Positions 8,346-16,114 of a stretch of DNA of 64,000 bases are shown here, one piece after another; position 1 is the stretch's first letter, and the number at the start of each line of letters is the position of its first letter. A program made the translations under genes and the position numbers. The stretch is from assembly GCA_903875575.1 (NCBI GenBank), contig CAIQWJ010000025.1, positions 1-64,000 on the forward strand, given 5' to 3'. The DNA comes from an uncultured Acidobacteriia bacterium (GTDB taxonomy: Bacteria; Acidobacteriota; Terriglobia; Bryobacterales; Bryobacteraceae). The notes below the pieces were generated by a model that was given only the letters and a program-made list of their open reading frames with translations, did not search any database and was not told the DNA's origin.

Positions 8346-9092
8346 ATGTTTGAACAAACCTTCGTACAATCGCAAAGTCGCACGCGCAATCCATGGACCG
8401 TCGTTGTTTCGTTATCCCTGCAGTGTCTGGCTATCGCACTGCTCCTGGTGCTCCCGCTCCTGCATCCGGAAGCTCTGCGGATGCCCCAACTGCCGCAACC
8501 GAAACTCATCAGCACCTGGGTAAATCTGCAGCCGATGGTTCAGCAACAGGCAAGCACCCCTGCAACAACCGCTGCACCGGCGAGAACAAACCGAATTTAT
8601 GTGCCTATCCCCAACCAGCCCTCCACAGGTGCAATCAGGCACATTGAAGGGCCAGGCAGTGATTTTGAGCCGGTAGGCACCTGGTCGGCAGGGCCATCGA
8701 TGTCGGGGTTCCCGCTGAACCCCGCCGATGCGACAATACTGCCGGGGCGGCCGCCAGTCCAGCCCCCTGTCGCCGCAACTGTAACAAAGCAAACTCCCGT
8801 CGGGCCAGTTCAGGTTAGTCTCGGTGTCCAGGCCGCGAAGCTCGTCTATGGCCCGCATCCGGCATATCCGCGCCTGGCCATCACCGCCCGCTCCGAAGGC
8901 GTGGTCCGCCTGGCGGCGACAATCGGCACGGATGGCGGCATCCGGGATCTGCGAGTTGTGTCCGGTCCGCCATTGCTTGTCGACGCAGCCCTCAGCGCGG
9001 TACGGCAATGGCGCTACCAGCCGACACTGCTGAACGGCAACGCGGTGGAAGTACTGACGGAGGTCGACGTGAACTTCACTCTGGGGCGCTGA
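8346..9092 (+). CDS. TonB-family energy transducer
   Basis: A 248-residue protein with one N-terminal membrane helix (LQCLAIALLLVLPLL), a Pro/Thr-rich periplasmic linker, and a C-terminal TonB domain (HPAYPRLAITARSEG, TIGTDGGIRDLRVVSG, AVRQWRYQPTLLNG). TonB links proton-motive force to outer-membrane receptors. The start is supported by CAGGAGAG 7-8 nt before ATG 8346. No exbB/exbD lies nearby, so it must borrow them from elsewhere. Many Acidobacteriota carry several such proteins. Confidence 0.88.
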   Translation: MFEQTFVQSQSRTRNPWTVVVSLSLQCLAIALLLVLPLLHPEALRMPQLPQPKLISTWVNLQPMVQQQASTPATTAAPARTNRIYVPIPNQPSTGAIRHIEGPGSDFEPVGTWSAGPSMSGFPLNPADATILPGRPPVQPPVAATVTKQTPVGPVQVSLGVQAAKLVYGPHPAYPRLAITARSEGVVRLAATIGTDGGIRDLRVVSGPPLLVDAALSAVRQWRYQPTLLNGNAVEVLTEVDVNFTLGR

Positions 9093-9225
9093 TCGGGCCG
9101 ACCGTCACATTCCGGAATCAACAGGGACCCGGGCTGCGCCCCGCACACGAATATAATGTTTTATTGACTCCCCCAAACTTCCTCATGGTGTCTGACCCGG
9201 GTTCTCCCGCCCTGAAAGCCCGGCA

Positions 9226-10008
9226 GTGAAACTCCTTTTCATTGGCGATATATTCGGACAGGCGGGCAGGCGAATTGTTGCCGACCACGTGGCCGACATC
9301 CGCTCGTCGCAGTCGATTGACGTTGTGATCGCCAATTGCGAGAACTCCGCAGCAGGCTTCGGTGTCACTCCGAACATTGCCGACGAGCTTTTTCGTTATG
9401 GCATCGATGTGATGACCACGGGCAACCACATCTGGGACAAGCGGGATATTTACGACTATCTGGGGCGGACCCCACGCCTGATCCGGCCCGCCAACTATCC
9501 GGCACCGGCTCCGGGTACCGGGATCTATATCCACACGACTCCCTCCGGGCCGCGCTGCGCCGTGATGAATCTACAGGGGCGCGTCCACATGGTCCCGACA
9601 GACTGTCCGTTTCGCAAAGCCGACGAACTGATTGCGGCCATCCCGGACGACGTCAAGGTGCGCTTTATCGATTTCCACGCCGAGGCCACCAGTGAAAAGA
9701 TGGCTTTTGGGTGGTACGTGGATGGCCGGGTTTCGGCCGTGGTGGGGACTCATACGCACATTCCGACGGCGGATACTCGCATCCTGGCGGGCGGCACCGC
9801 TTACCAGACAGATTGCGGTATGACGGGTCCGTACGATTCGATTATTGGGGTGGAGAAGGATCCTATTATCAATAAGTTCCTGACTGCGATGCCGATTAAG
9901 ATGGAGGCTTCGCGGCTGGGTGCGGAGTTCCACTCGGTGATTGTGGACGTGGATGATGCCACCGGCAAGGCGGTGTCCATTCGCCGGCATACCGTCAGCG
10001 GCGGCTAA
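9226..10008 (+). CDS. YmdB-type metallophosphoesterase (TIGR00282)
   Basis: The 260-residue sequence has the calcineurin-like metal motifs of the family: FIGDIFGQAGR (GD), ANCENSAAGFG (N/E), TTGNHIWD (GNH) and VGTHTHIPTAD (GTHTH). YmdB proteins hydrolyse 2',3'-cyclic nucleotide monophosphates and affect RNA turnover and stress responses. Translation appears to start at GTG 9226. The gene stands alone; 9093-9225 holds only its leader. Confidence 0.93.
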   Translation: MKLLFIGDIFGQAGRRIVADHVADIRSSQSIDVVIANCENSAAGFGVTPNIADELFRYGIDVMTTGNHIWDKRDIYDYLGRTPRLIRPANYPAPAPGTGIYIHTTPSGPRCAVMNLQGRVHMVPTDCPFRKADELIAAIPDDVKVRFIDFHAEATSEKMAFGWYVDGRVSAVVGTHTHIPTADTRILAGGTAYQTDCGMTGPYDSIIGVEKDPIINKFLTAMPIKMEASRLGAEFHSVIVDVDDATGKAVSIRRHTVSGG

Positions 10009-10117
10009 GCAGGTTGGTTTTGGGGCCGCTTGGTTTAAGTTAGGGGCAGCTTGGGCCGCCGTTGCTTCGCTCCGGCTACTCGACGGGCGTACTCCCCTCC
10101 AGCCGCTCCAGGAAACC

Positions 10118-11866
10118 TCACAAGTGCCGAACATAAACTGAGGGGCGCTGCACGCCCGGTGGCCGAATCATGATAGCGGGGCCCGCGACATCCCAGCCTG
10201 TGACGTCTGCCCATACCGGCACGGAATCGGCAACTACCCAATCGGCCCCGGCCTGCCGCATGGCGGCGAAAACCTTCGCCTGAGTCTCTGCGTCGCTCTT
10301 CCAGAACCCGTCCACCTCGCCGAAGGAAAGAGTCGAAGGACGGCCCGGCGCCCACGATTCGTTGCCCAGTCTGCCCGGCACTACAGTGACCATCTGGCCG
10401 CGTGCAAGTTCCAGCCAGGGAACGACGATCGAACTGCCAATCAAGCCAATTCGGGGGCCCGATAGCGGCGAAAGGCTGTGCAGATAACTGGCGACCTGTA
10501 CAGTGCCGATATCCGCAGGCTGACGGGTGCCGGCCATTTCTTCCCATACCGAGAGTGGCGCGTTTAATTGGTAGCGAACGGACGCCAGGCCCACTACAGA
10601 CAACACGAGCGTGATCGCGGTCACCGCCGGTTTCGTCGCCTGGCCAAACGACGGCTGCGACTTCCAGCCTGCAGCAATCATGGCGAAACCGAGAACGACC
10701 AGCGGCGGCGAAATGTAGCGGTCCAGGATGTGGATGGAACTATAGAACAACAACGCGCCGAGAGCTGGAATCCAGAGAAACCATAGCCGGCCAAACTCTA
10801 CGGCGGTTCGGTGCCAGCCGGCGGAAATGAGGCAAAGCAGAAAAAAGATCAGAGCGGGTGAACGCAGAGCCTTGCCGAGTGTGTAGGAGCCCTCGTTGGC
10901 CAGCACGGCGAACTGCCGATCAAAGTCGAACTCAACCGGATAGCCTTCCGACCACCAGGCGGCGTCGCTGTGGATCGGGATGGTGCCGACCACGTGGTCC
11001 TGATAACTCAGGACCCGAGGCTTGTCGAGGAGGCGCAGGACCGGATGTGGAATGTCGGTGGGTGGGGGTGCATCGGACTGGTGGTAGCCCTCCACCGCAG
11101 CCCCGGTGACCAGCCAGGAATAGTTGAGCCAGGCAGCGTCGCTGAGGACCAGACGCCCGTGAGCCAGCGACATTGCGGCACCGAATGGCAGCAGGGTGCA
11201 GAGGGTCGCGGCGGCGGCCAGGTACGGGCGTCGGTCGCGCAGGCCGGTGATACCGACGAGCGCGGCGAGAAACATCGGGATAGCACTCAGGAAACCGCCT
11301 TTGGTGAAGAAGCCGAAAGCGAGGATGACGCCGAACCAGACGGCGTCACGGGTTCCGCCGATGCCGGAGCGAATGCGGATCAGCAGTGCGGCGGTCATGC
11401 ACCAGACGGCAACCAGAAAGATATCCGCTGACGTGAACTCCATTCCGGTCAGGCGCAGGGTGGCCCACAGGAACAAAGAAAAGAATGAAATGGTGACTAA
11501 AGTGCGATGCGCGGGCGGCCCCTGCCATCGCTCCCATTCGCGGAGCATCCACTCAGCCGAGGCGAGCGAGGCCAGAAAACCAAGAAATACGATGGCATGC
11601 GGGATCCAGGTTTCCCAGGCGATGGGTGGGTGCAGGATTCCGAAGCCGATCGCAAGCAGCCAACTGTAAAGCGGGCTCCAGTAAGTATTCAGGGCGTTGT
11701 GCCAGTCGCCACGGAGCCAGGCGCGGGCCACGTCGGCATAAGCGACGCCGTCGGGATCAAAGGCATAGCGCGCGAGCCAGCTGAGCGCCATGGCCAGCAG
11801 AACGGAAAGCGCGCGGAGAAGGCGGATGAGATTTCGCCCCGAATCGGGGGGCGGCTCGGGTGACAT
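10118..11866 (-). CDS. Polytopic glycosyltransferase, GT39/ArnT-like
   Basis: About 582 residues with roughly ten membrane helices. An acidic motif in the first periplasmic loop (FDPDGVAYADVARAWL) and the following YWSPLYSWLLAIG resemble the PMT/ArnT class, which moves sugars from polyprenyl-phosphate carriers on the periplasmic side. The start ATG 11866 is chosen over an upstream ATG at 11920, which would overlap holA. It closes the glnE-psd-pssA-lptE-holA cluster, in keeping with an envelope role. Donor and acceptor are unknown. Confidence 0.78.
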   Translation of the reverse strand: MSPEPPPDSGRNLIRLLRALSVLLAMALSWLARYAFDPDGVAYADVARAWLRGDWHNALNTYWSPLYSWLLAIGFGILHPPIAWETWIPHAIVFLGFLASLASAEWMLREWERWQGPPAHRTLVTISFFSLFLWATLRLTGMEFTSADIFLVAVWCMTAALLIRIRSGIGGTRDAVWFGVILAFGFFTKGGFLSAIPMFLAALVGITGLRDRRPYLAAAATLCTLLPFGAAMSLAHGRLVLSDAAWLNYSWLVTGAAVEGYHQSDAPPPTDIPHPVLRLLDKPRVLSYQDHVVGTIPIHSDAAWWSEGYPVEFDFDRQFAVLANEGSYTLGKALRSPALIFFLLCLISAGWHRTAVEFGRLWFLWIPALGALLFYSSIHILDRYISPPLVVLGFAMIAAGWKSQPSFGQATKPAVTAITLVLSVVGLASVRYQLNAPLSVWEEMAGTRQPADIGTVQVASYLHSLSPLSGPRIGLIGSSIVVPWLELARGQMVTVVPGRLGNESWAPGRPSTLSFGEVDGFWKSDAETQAKVFAAMRQAGADWVVADSVPVWADVTGWDVAGPAIMIRPPGVQRPSVYVRHL

Positions 11867-11888
11867 TATCCTATTGTAAGAAAGGGCA

Positions 11889-12971
11889 TCAGGCGCAGAG
11901 GCGCACAACGAAGTTTTCAATCACGGTACGGTCGTCCGGTCGGGCGCTGCGCAGATCGCGGTCCGCATCGAAAATCAGCGTGAGCCCGCGCTCCAGCTGC
12001 GGCTTTGAAAACTTCGAGGCCGTCTGCCAGATCTGCTCGGCGCGCGAGCCCCACATGGGGACGCCCGTGCGCTGAAAGTGCGATTGCACCTGCGCGGAAC
12101 CCTTCAGGTTAGCTTCTTTCGCCACCAGGGCCATGCGGAACTGGCCGGCGAGGAAGGTCAACGCCAGCGGCAAATATTCACCTTCGCGTACCAGTGAATC
12201 GAGCGCTTCGAGCGATTTCGCGCGATCACGCCGCCCCAGTGCAGCTACCAGACCGAAGATGGTACTCTGGCGCGCATCGGGCACCAGCAGGGGCAGCATT
12301 TCCGCCGTAATGGGTTTGCCGTAGAGGCGCAGTTTTTCCAGTTCCACGGCGATGCGGCCCACATCGGCTGCCAGAGCTTCCACTAGCGCTTCGGCGGCGG
12401 CGGGCTCCAGGACGATCTTTGCCGCCCGCGCCATCCGCTCCAGTTCCTGCCGAGCTTCGTCTGCTGAGAACCGCCGGAACTCCACCACGTCCGGAATACT
12501 ACCGTAAAACTTGCGAACACGCTCGGTCTTTGTCTTATCATCGCCATCGAAATCCCAGCGGGTAGCCTCGAAGACGAGCGTGACTCCGGGAGTCGGATCT
12601 TTCACATAGGCCGCGAGGAGGCCTTCTTCACCCTTTGCGGCGGAAGAGCGCGATGCTCCCCCGGCTGGTGAGTCGTCATCGTCGTCGTCGCTGTCATCGG
12701 AGGCTGCTGCGCGACTGGCGCGCGGCATTGCAGTTTCAGCCCGGGTGACAATCATCAGGCGCTCGGAAGCGAACAACGACATGGCGCGGGCGTCGTCAAT
12801 GACCGTGGCCAGCGACGATTCCGCAAGGTCGAACGTTTCAGGCTGCACGGCGCGGGTTGTCAGCAGAGCCTCACGGCACCGCTGACGATTGTAGCCCTCA
12901 AGGCCGAGAAACAGGCAGACGGCAGGGAGGTCGTTCTTTTTAGCGCGCGCAAGAAACTGGGCCGGGGTCAT
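11889..12971 (-). CDS. holA: DNA polymerase III subunit delta
   Basis: The delta subunit of the clamp loader opens the sliding clamp. The 360-residue length, the N-terminus MTPAQFLARAKKNDLPAVCLFLGLEG, the AAA+-like fold with LVFEATRWD, and the C-terminal HolA collar segment (LTFLAGQFRMALVAKEA) support the call. A poly-Asp/Ser stretch (residues ~85-105, including DDSDDDDDDS) interrupts the N-terminal domain. lptE next to holA is a known arrangement in diderms. Confidence 0.9.
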   Translation of the reverse strand: MTPAQFLARAKKNDLPAVCLFLGLEGYNRQRCREALLTTRAVQPETFDLAESSLATVIDDARAMSLFASERLMIVTRAETAMPRASRAAASDDSDDDDDDSPAGGASRSSAAKGEEGLLAAYVKDPTPGVTLVFEATRWDFDGDDKTKTERVRKFYGSIPDVVEFRRFSADEARQELERMARAAKIVLEPAAAEALVEALAADVGRIAVELEKLRLYGKPITAEMLPLLVPDARQSTIFGLVAALGRRDRAKSLEALDSLVREGEYLPLALTFLAGQFRMALVAKEANLKGSAQVQSHFQRTGVPMWGSRAEQIWQTASKFSKPQLERGLTLIFDADRDLRSARPDDRTVIENFVVRLCA

Positions 12972-12989
12972 GATTCCGTTCTCACTGCC

Positions 12990-13508
12990 TCAGAATTGTT
13001 CCAGAATGGCGCTGACAACGTCCTTCGCCACATCGGTACTCAGACGCCGCATGGCCGCCTCGCTCTCGTCGAAATACTGTCCGGGATTGATGGCGATCTC
13101 ATAGCGCTCGCGAAACTCCATATTCGGCTTGCTGATGAGGACCTTTCCGGCGCGGTCCACCAGCCGGTACTGAATCTGGACGGTGATCTGCCCCGCTGTG
13201 GTGCGGGAGGCTGTGTTGTCGTAGATGGTGCCGCCGGTAGTCATGTTGGCAACGGAGCCGTAAAGGACGGCATCTGCTCTTGACACGTCGGAAACGATCT
13301 TGTAGCGGCTGCGCGAAATGAATTCCTTCGAGACCGCCGCCGCAAGGTAGTTGGAAAGCGTGTAGTGAATGCTGACATTGCCCCAGGGTGCGATGGCAAT
13401 GGTGTGAATGTCCTTCGGCAGCAGGCTGGCCTGCCCTGCGATTTGGTAGCCGCACCCGGAGAGTGTGAGTGCCAGGGCCAGAATCAACGGCGCGAACCCG
13501 CGGCTCAC
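12990..13508 (-). CDS. lptE: LPS assembly lipoprotein LptE
   Basis: A 172-residue lipoprotein precursor with lipobox LTLSGC followed by GYQIAG, the hallmark start of mature LptE. The rest contains the fold typical of the family (IHTIAIAPWGN, DAVLYGSVANM, VQIQYRLVD). LptE plugs the LptD barrel in the outer membrane to deliver LPS. The ATG overlaps the stop of the upstream asd-like gene by 4 bases. Its neighbours psd, pssA and a membrane glycosyltransferase also build the envelope. Confidence 0.9.
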   Translation of the reverse strand: MSRGFAPLILALALTLSGCGYQIAGQASLLPKDIHTIAIAPWGNVSIHYTLSNYLAAAVSKEFISRSRYKIVSDVSRADAVLYGSVANMTTGGTIYDNTASRTTAGQITVQIQYRLVDRAGKVLISKPNMEFRERYEIAINPGQYFDESEAAMRRLSTDVAKDVVSAILEQF

Positions 13509-14494
13509 AAAACCTCTCGAACGATTAACGCCGCTGTCTCCGCCAACAGGCGAAGATTGTCGGCCGCGAGCCAGAGCCAGACCGCGTTGCCGGCATTCCT
13601 ATCCGGCGTAATGGCCCCAACGGTAATGCCACTCTGCCCGGCTGCACCCACATTATCCGGCGGCTCCACTTCGGCGGTACGCACATCCACCCAGTCGCCG
13701 CTCAGCACCTCCTCGATGGACATCACATCGGGTGACTCCTCGAATTCGATCCAGAACGAAAGGCTGTAGCCGTGGAAAACAGGTGCCTGGGTCAGGCGGA
13801 TGGAAGGCATCGGAACGCCCGTCTCGGCGCGCTCCAGTAGTGTGGCCAGGTGACGATCGATACGGTCTTCCACATCGTGCAGCTGGACCGAAGCCTCTTC
13901 ACCCAGTTTGGGCAGCATATTGAAGCTGACCTGCGCAGCGAAGACTTCCTTGGGTAACTGCTGGAAGGAAAGAAGACTCACGGTCTGCTTCTGCAGTTCT
14001 TCGATGCCGCCGCGACCACGCTCGCTGGCCGGTTCAAACACGTGGATGATGGACCGCACGATCGGGAAAGCGATATGCAGCCTGCCCAGGACCAGCGCGA
14101 TGGCAACCGCGGCGGGATGCGCTGCGATCTGCGGGCCATCGTGATCCGGCCGATAGTCGCTGGTTTCCACCTGCGGAGCGCGCACGCGGGCTTCGGGGTC
14201 TTCCTCTGTGGCACCGGTCAGATCGATAACCAGGCCTTCGGGCCGGGCTTCGAGCGCCAATCGCGAGGATTCTGCGGTTCCCGCCAGGATGACAACGGCG
14301 GCGTCTTCCAGTTCGGCTGGTTCCAGTTTAGTGAGAACCGCGGGCGTCTCGCCGATGGTCGCGATGCGAATGGATTCATCGTCATCGCCCGCGAGCAGGC
14401 GCAATTGCTCGCCCAGCGACGTCTCTCCAAACACTTCGCGGATTTCGCGGCCCAGAAGCGTCTCGCTTCCGACCAGCGCAATGATGTCAGCCAA
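13505..14494 (-). CDS. Aspartate-semialdehyde dehydrogenase homologue lacking catalytic residues
   Basis: The 329 residues follow the Asd fold: an N-terminal Rossmann start (ALVGSETLLGREIREVF), VVILAGTAESS, then GRGGIEELQKQT matching the Asd AGxxGMEELxxQ segment, and a C-terminal PVFHGYSLSFWIEFEE strand. Where active Asd has NPNCST with the catalytic Cys, this protein reads AAHPAAVAIA. Where Asd has GHS with the catalytic His, it reads GYS. It therefore probably cannot reduce aspartyl phosphate and may serve another role. It overlaps lptE by 4 nt and pssA by 8 nt, so it is co-translated with lipid genes rather than lysine/threonine genes. Confidence 0.82.
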   Translation of the reverse strand: MADIIALVGSETLLGREIREVFGETSLGEQLRLLAGDDDESIRIATIGETPAVLTKLEPAELEDAAVVILAGTAESSRLALEARPEGLVIDLTGATEEDPEARVRAPQVETSDYRPDHDGPQIAAHPAAVAIALVLGRLHIAFPIVRSIIHVFEPASERGRGGIEELQKQTVSLLSFQQLPKEVFAAQVSFNMLPKLGEEASVQLHDVEDRIDRHLATLLERAETGVPMPSIRLTQAPVFHGYSLSFWIEFEESPDVMSIEEVLSGDWVDVRTAEVEPPDNVGAAGQSGITVGAITPDRNAGNAVWLWLAADNLRLLAETAALIVREVL

Positions 14495-15413
14495 CCTGGG
14501 ATGCCTCCGGAGGGGATTTTGGCGTGGGCTTCAGCACTCGCCGAAGGATGCCGCCAACGCGAATGAAAATACCGCTGGAGACGTAAATGGTGCAGAGCAG
14601 GAACAGCGCCAGTTGCGGCCAGCTCCAGATGCCGTAGATCACGGCACACATGGCCACCAGCATGAGCGGCGAGCGCGGACGCCCCAGATTGAGTTCCTTG
14701 AAACTCCAATAGCGCCAGGCGCTGACCATCAGGAAGCCCAGCACGGCCAGGAGTACCAGCCACGCAGCGGAAGAGACAAAATCCGTCAGAGGGTTGCTGC
14801 CGGCGGCGTAGATAATGGCAGCCACCATGCCCGCGGCGGCCGGAATCGGCAAGCCGACAAAGTACTTTCTGTGGGGAGCGCCCGGGTTGGAAGGTACAGG
14901 GTTCTTCTGGATGTTAAAACGGGCCAGGCGTGCCGCGCCGCAGGCAAGGAAGAGAAACGCCAGCAGCTTGCCTGTTCGTTGCAGCTGATCCAACGGAAAG
15001 GAGCCGATGGACTCACTGACGAACTGCACGCCCCAGATGTAAGCCAGGATGGCGGGCGCGATACCGAAGCTGATCACATCGGCGAGCGAATCCAGTTCAC
15101 GCCCGAATTCGCTGGTGGTGTTCGTCATGCGGGCAATACGCCCGTCCAGACCGTCCAGCACGACAGCCAGGCCGATCGTTTTGGCGGCCACTTCAAAATC
15201 CTGCTGCGCCAGCGCGGGGTGAATCCCAAAATTCAGGGCACCCTGAATGGTTCGGACGATGGACAGGTAGCCGAGAAAGATATTGCCGGCAGTGAAGAGA
15301 GTGGGCAGAGCGTAGGCCGCGCGCGAGGGACGTTTTCTCTGCGGCGGCGGATCTATTGCATCGGACAGGTTTATGTCTGACTGGTTTATGTCTGACTGGT
15401 TTATGTCTGACAA
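14487..15413 (-). CDS. pssA: CDP-diacylglycerol-serine O-phosphatidyltransferase
   Basis: It makes phosphatidylserine from CDP-diacylglycerol and serine in the inner membrane. The CDP-alcohol phosphotransferase motif is intact: DGLDGRIARMT then GRELDSLAD. About eight membrane helices follow. The 308-residue form has an N-terminal extension encoded by three 15-bp repeats (SDINQ units). The start overlaps the end of psd by 13 nt. With psd it gives phosphatidylethanolamine. Confidence 0.93.
   Translation of the reverse strand: MSDINQSDINQSDINLSDAIDPPPQRKRPSRAAYALPTLFTAGNIFLGYLSIVRTIQGALNFGIHPALAQQDFEVAAKTIGLAVVLDGLDGRIARMTNTTSEFGRELDSLADVISFGIAPAILAYIWGVQFVSESIGSFPLDQLQRTGKLLAFLFLACGAARLARFNIQKNPVPSNPGAPHRKYFVGLPIPAAAGMVAAIIYAAGSNPLTDFVSSAAWLVLLAVLGFLMVSAWRYWSFKELNLGRPRSPLMLVAMCAVIYGIWSWPQLALFLLCTIYVSSGIFIRVGGILRRVLKPTPKSPPEASQVG
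15369..15413. repeat. Three 15-bp tandem repeats at the pssA start
   Basis: The unit TTTATGTCTGACTGG recurs three times head to tail; the third copy diverges at its end. On the minus strand the ATG of each copy reads as SDINQ/SDINL within the pssA N-terminus, and the array overlaps the psd stop. Since 15 is a multiple of three, copy-number change would keep frame. Confidence 0.8.
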
Positions 15414-16066
15414 AGCGCCGGCTCCTTTAGTCCCGCCTTCATGGCAAGCGGCAACGTCACTTCACCGGCGCGCCGCGCCAGAATGCTGGAGCCCGCACTC
15501 ACACGCATACCCGGCTTCACTTCGATCCGCCATTCAGGACCAAGGATCACGTCCATGCGCGAACCAAACTTGATCAGGCCGATGCGCTCGCCCGCCTGCA
15601 CAAAATCACCTTGCTTCTTGCTGAAAATGATCCGACGCGCGATCAGGCCGGCAATCTGCTTGAACACCACCTGGGTGCCATCCTGGGCACGAACCGTAAT
15701 GATGGTCTGTTCGTTATCGGTGGAGGCGGCTTCCAGACTTGCCACCAGGAACTTACCCTTCTGGTAAACGAAGTCGGTCACAATGCCGGAGATGGGCGTT
15801 CGATTGACGTGGACATCAAAAATATTCAGGAAGATACTGATGCGGGTCAGGCCCTCTCCTTCGGCCACCACAGCCACGACCTTGCCATCCGCCGGGGAGA
15901 CGGCAACGGGACCGACGGGAATGGGACGCTCCGGGTCGCGGAAGAACCACGCGCAAAATGCGGCGAGCAGAAACAGTGGCAGGGCGACCAGGGGGCCGAG
16001 CAGCCATGAAATCAGTGTGCCTGCGGCGGTGAAGCCGAGCGCGTAGTAAATGCCATCGCGAACCAT
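15401..16066 (-). CDS. psd: Phosphatidylserine decarboxylase proenzyme, short form
   Basis: It converts phosphatidylserine to phosphatidylethanolamine. The 221-residue length and two N-terminal membrane helices match the short Psd form. The presumed self-cleavage site is FGSRMDV near residue 180, where the Ser becomes the pyruvoyl group. Motifs VAVSPADGKVVAV and FLNIFDVHVNRTPISG are well conserved. It lies upstream of pssA with overlap, and 48 bp downstream of glnE. Confidence 0.93.
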   Translation of the reverse strand: MVRDGIYYALGFTAAGTLISWLLGPLVALPLFLLAAFCAWFFRDPERPIPVGPVAVSPADGKVVAVVAEGEGLTRISIFLNIFDVHVNRTPISGIVTDFVYQKGKFLVASLEAASTDNEQTIITVRAQDGTQVVFKQIAGLIARRIIFSKKQGDFVQAGERIGLIKFGSRMDVILGPEWRIEVKPGMRVSAGSSILARRAGEVTLPLAMKAGLKEPALCQT

Positions 16067-16114
16067 TATGAATTCCTATTTTATATGGAACGCGTCGCCG
16101 GAAACGGCTCACGC

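Noticed and set aside
9093-9225. Possible terminator after the TonB-like gene
   Set aside because: No stem with a T-tract was found.
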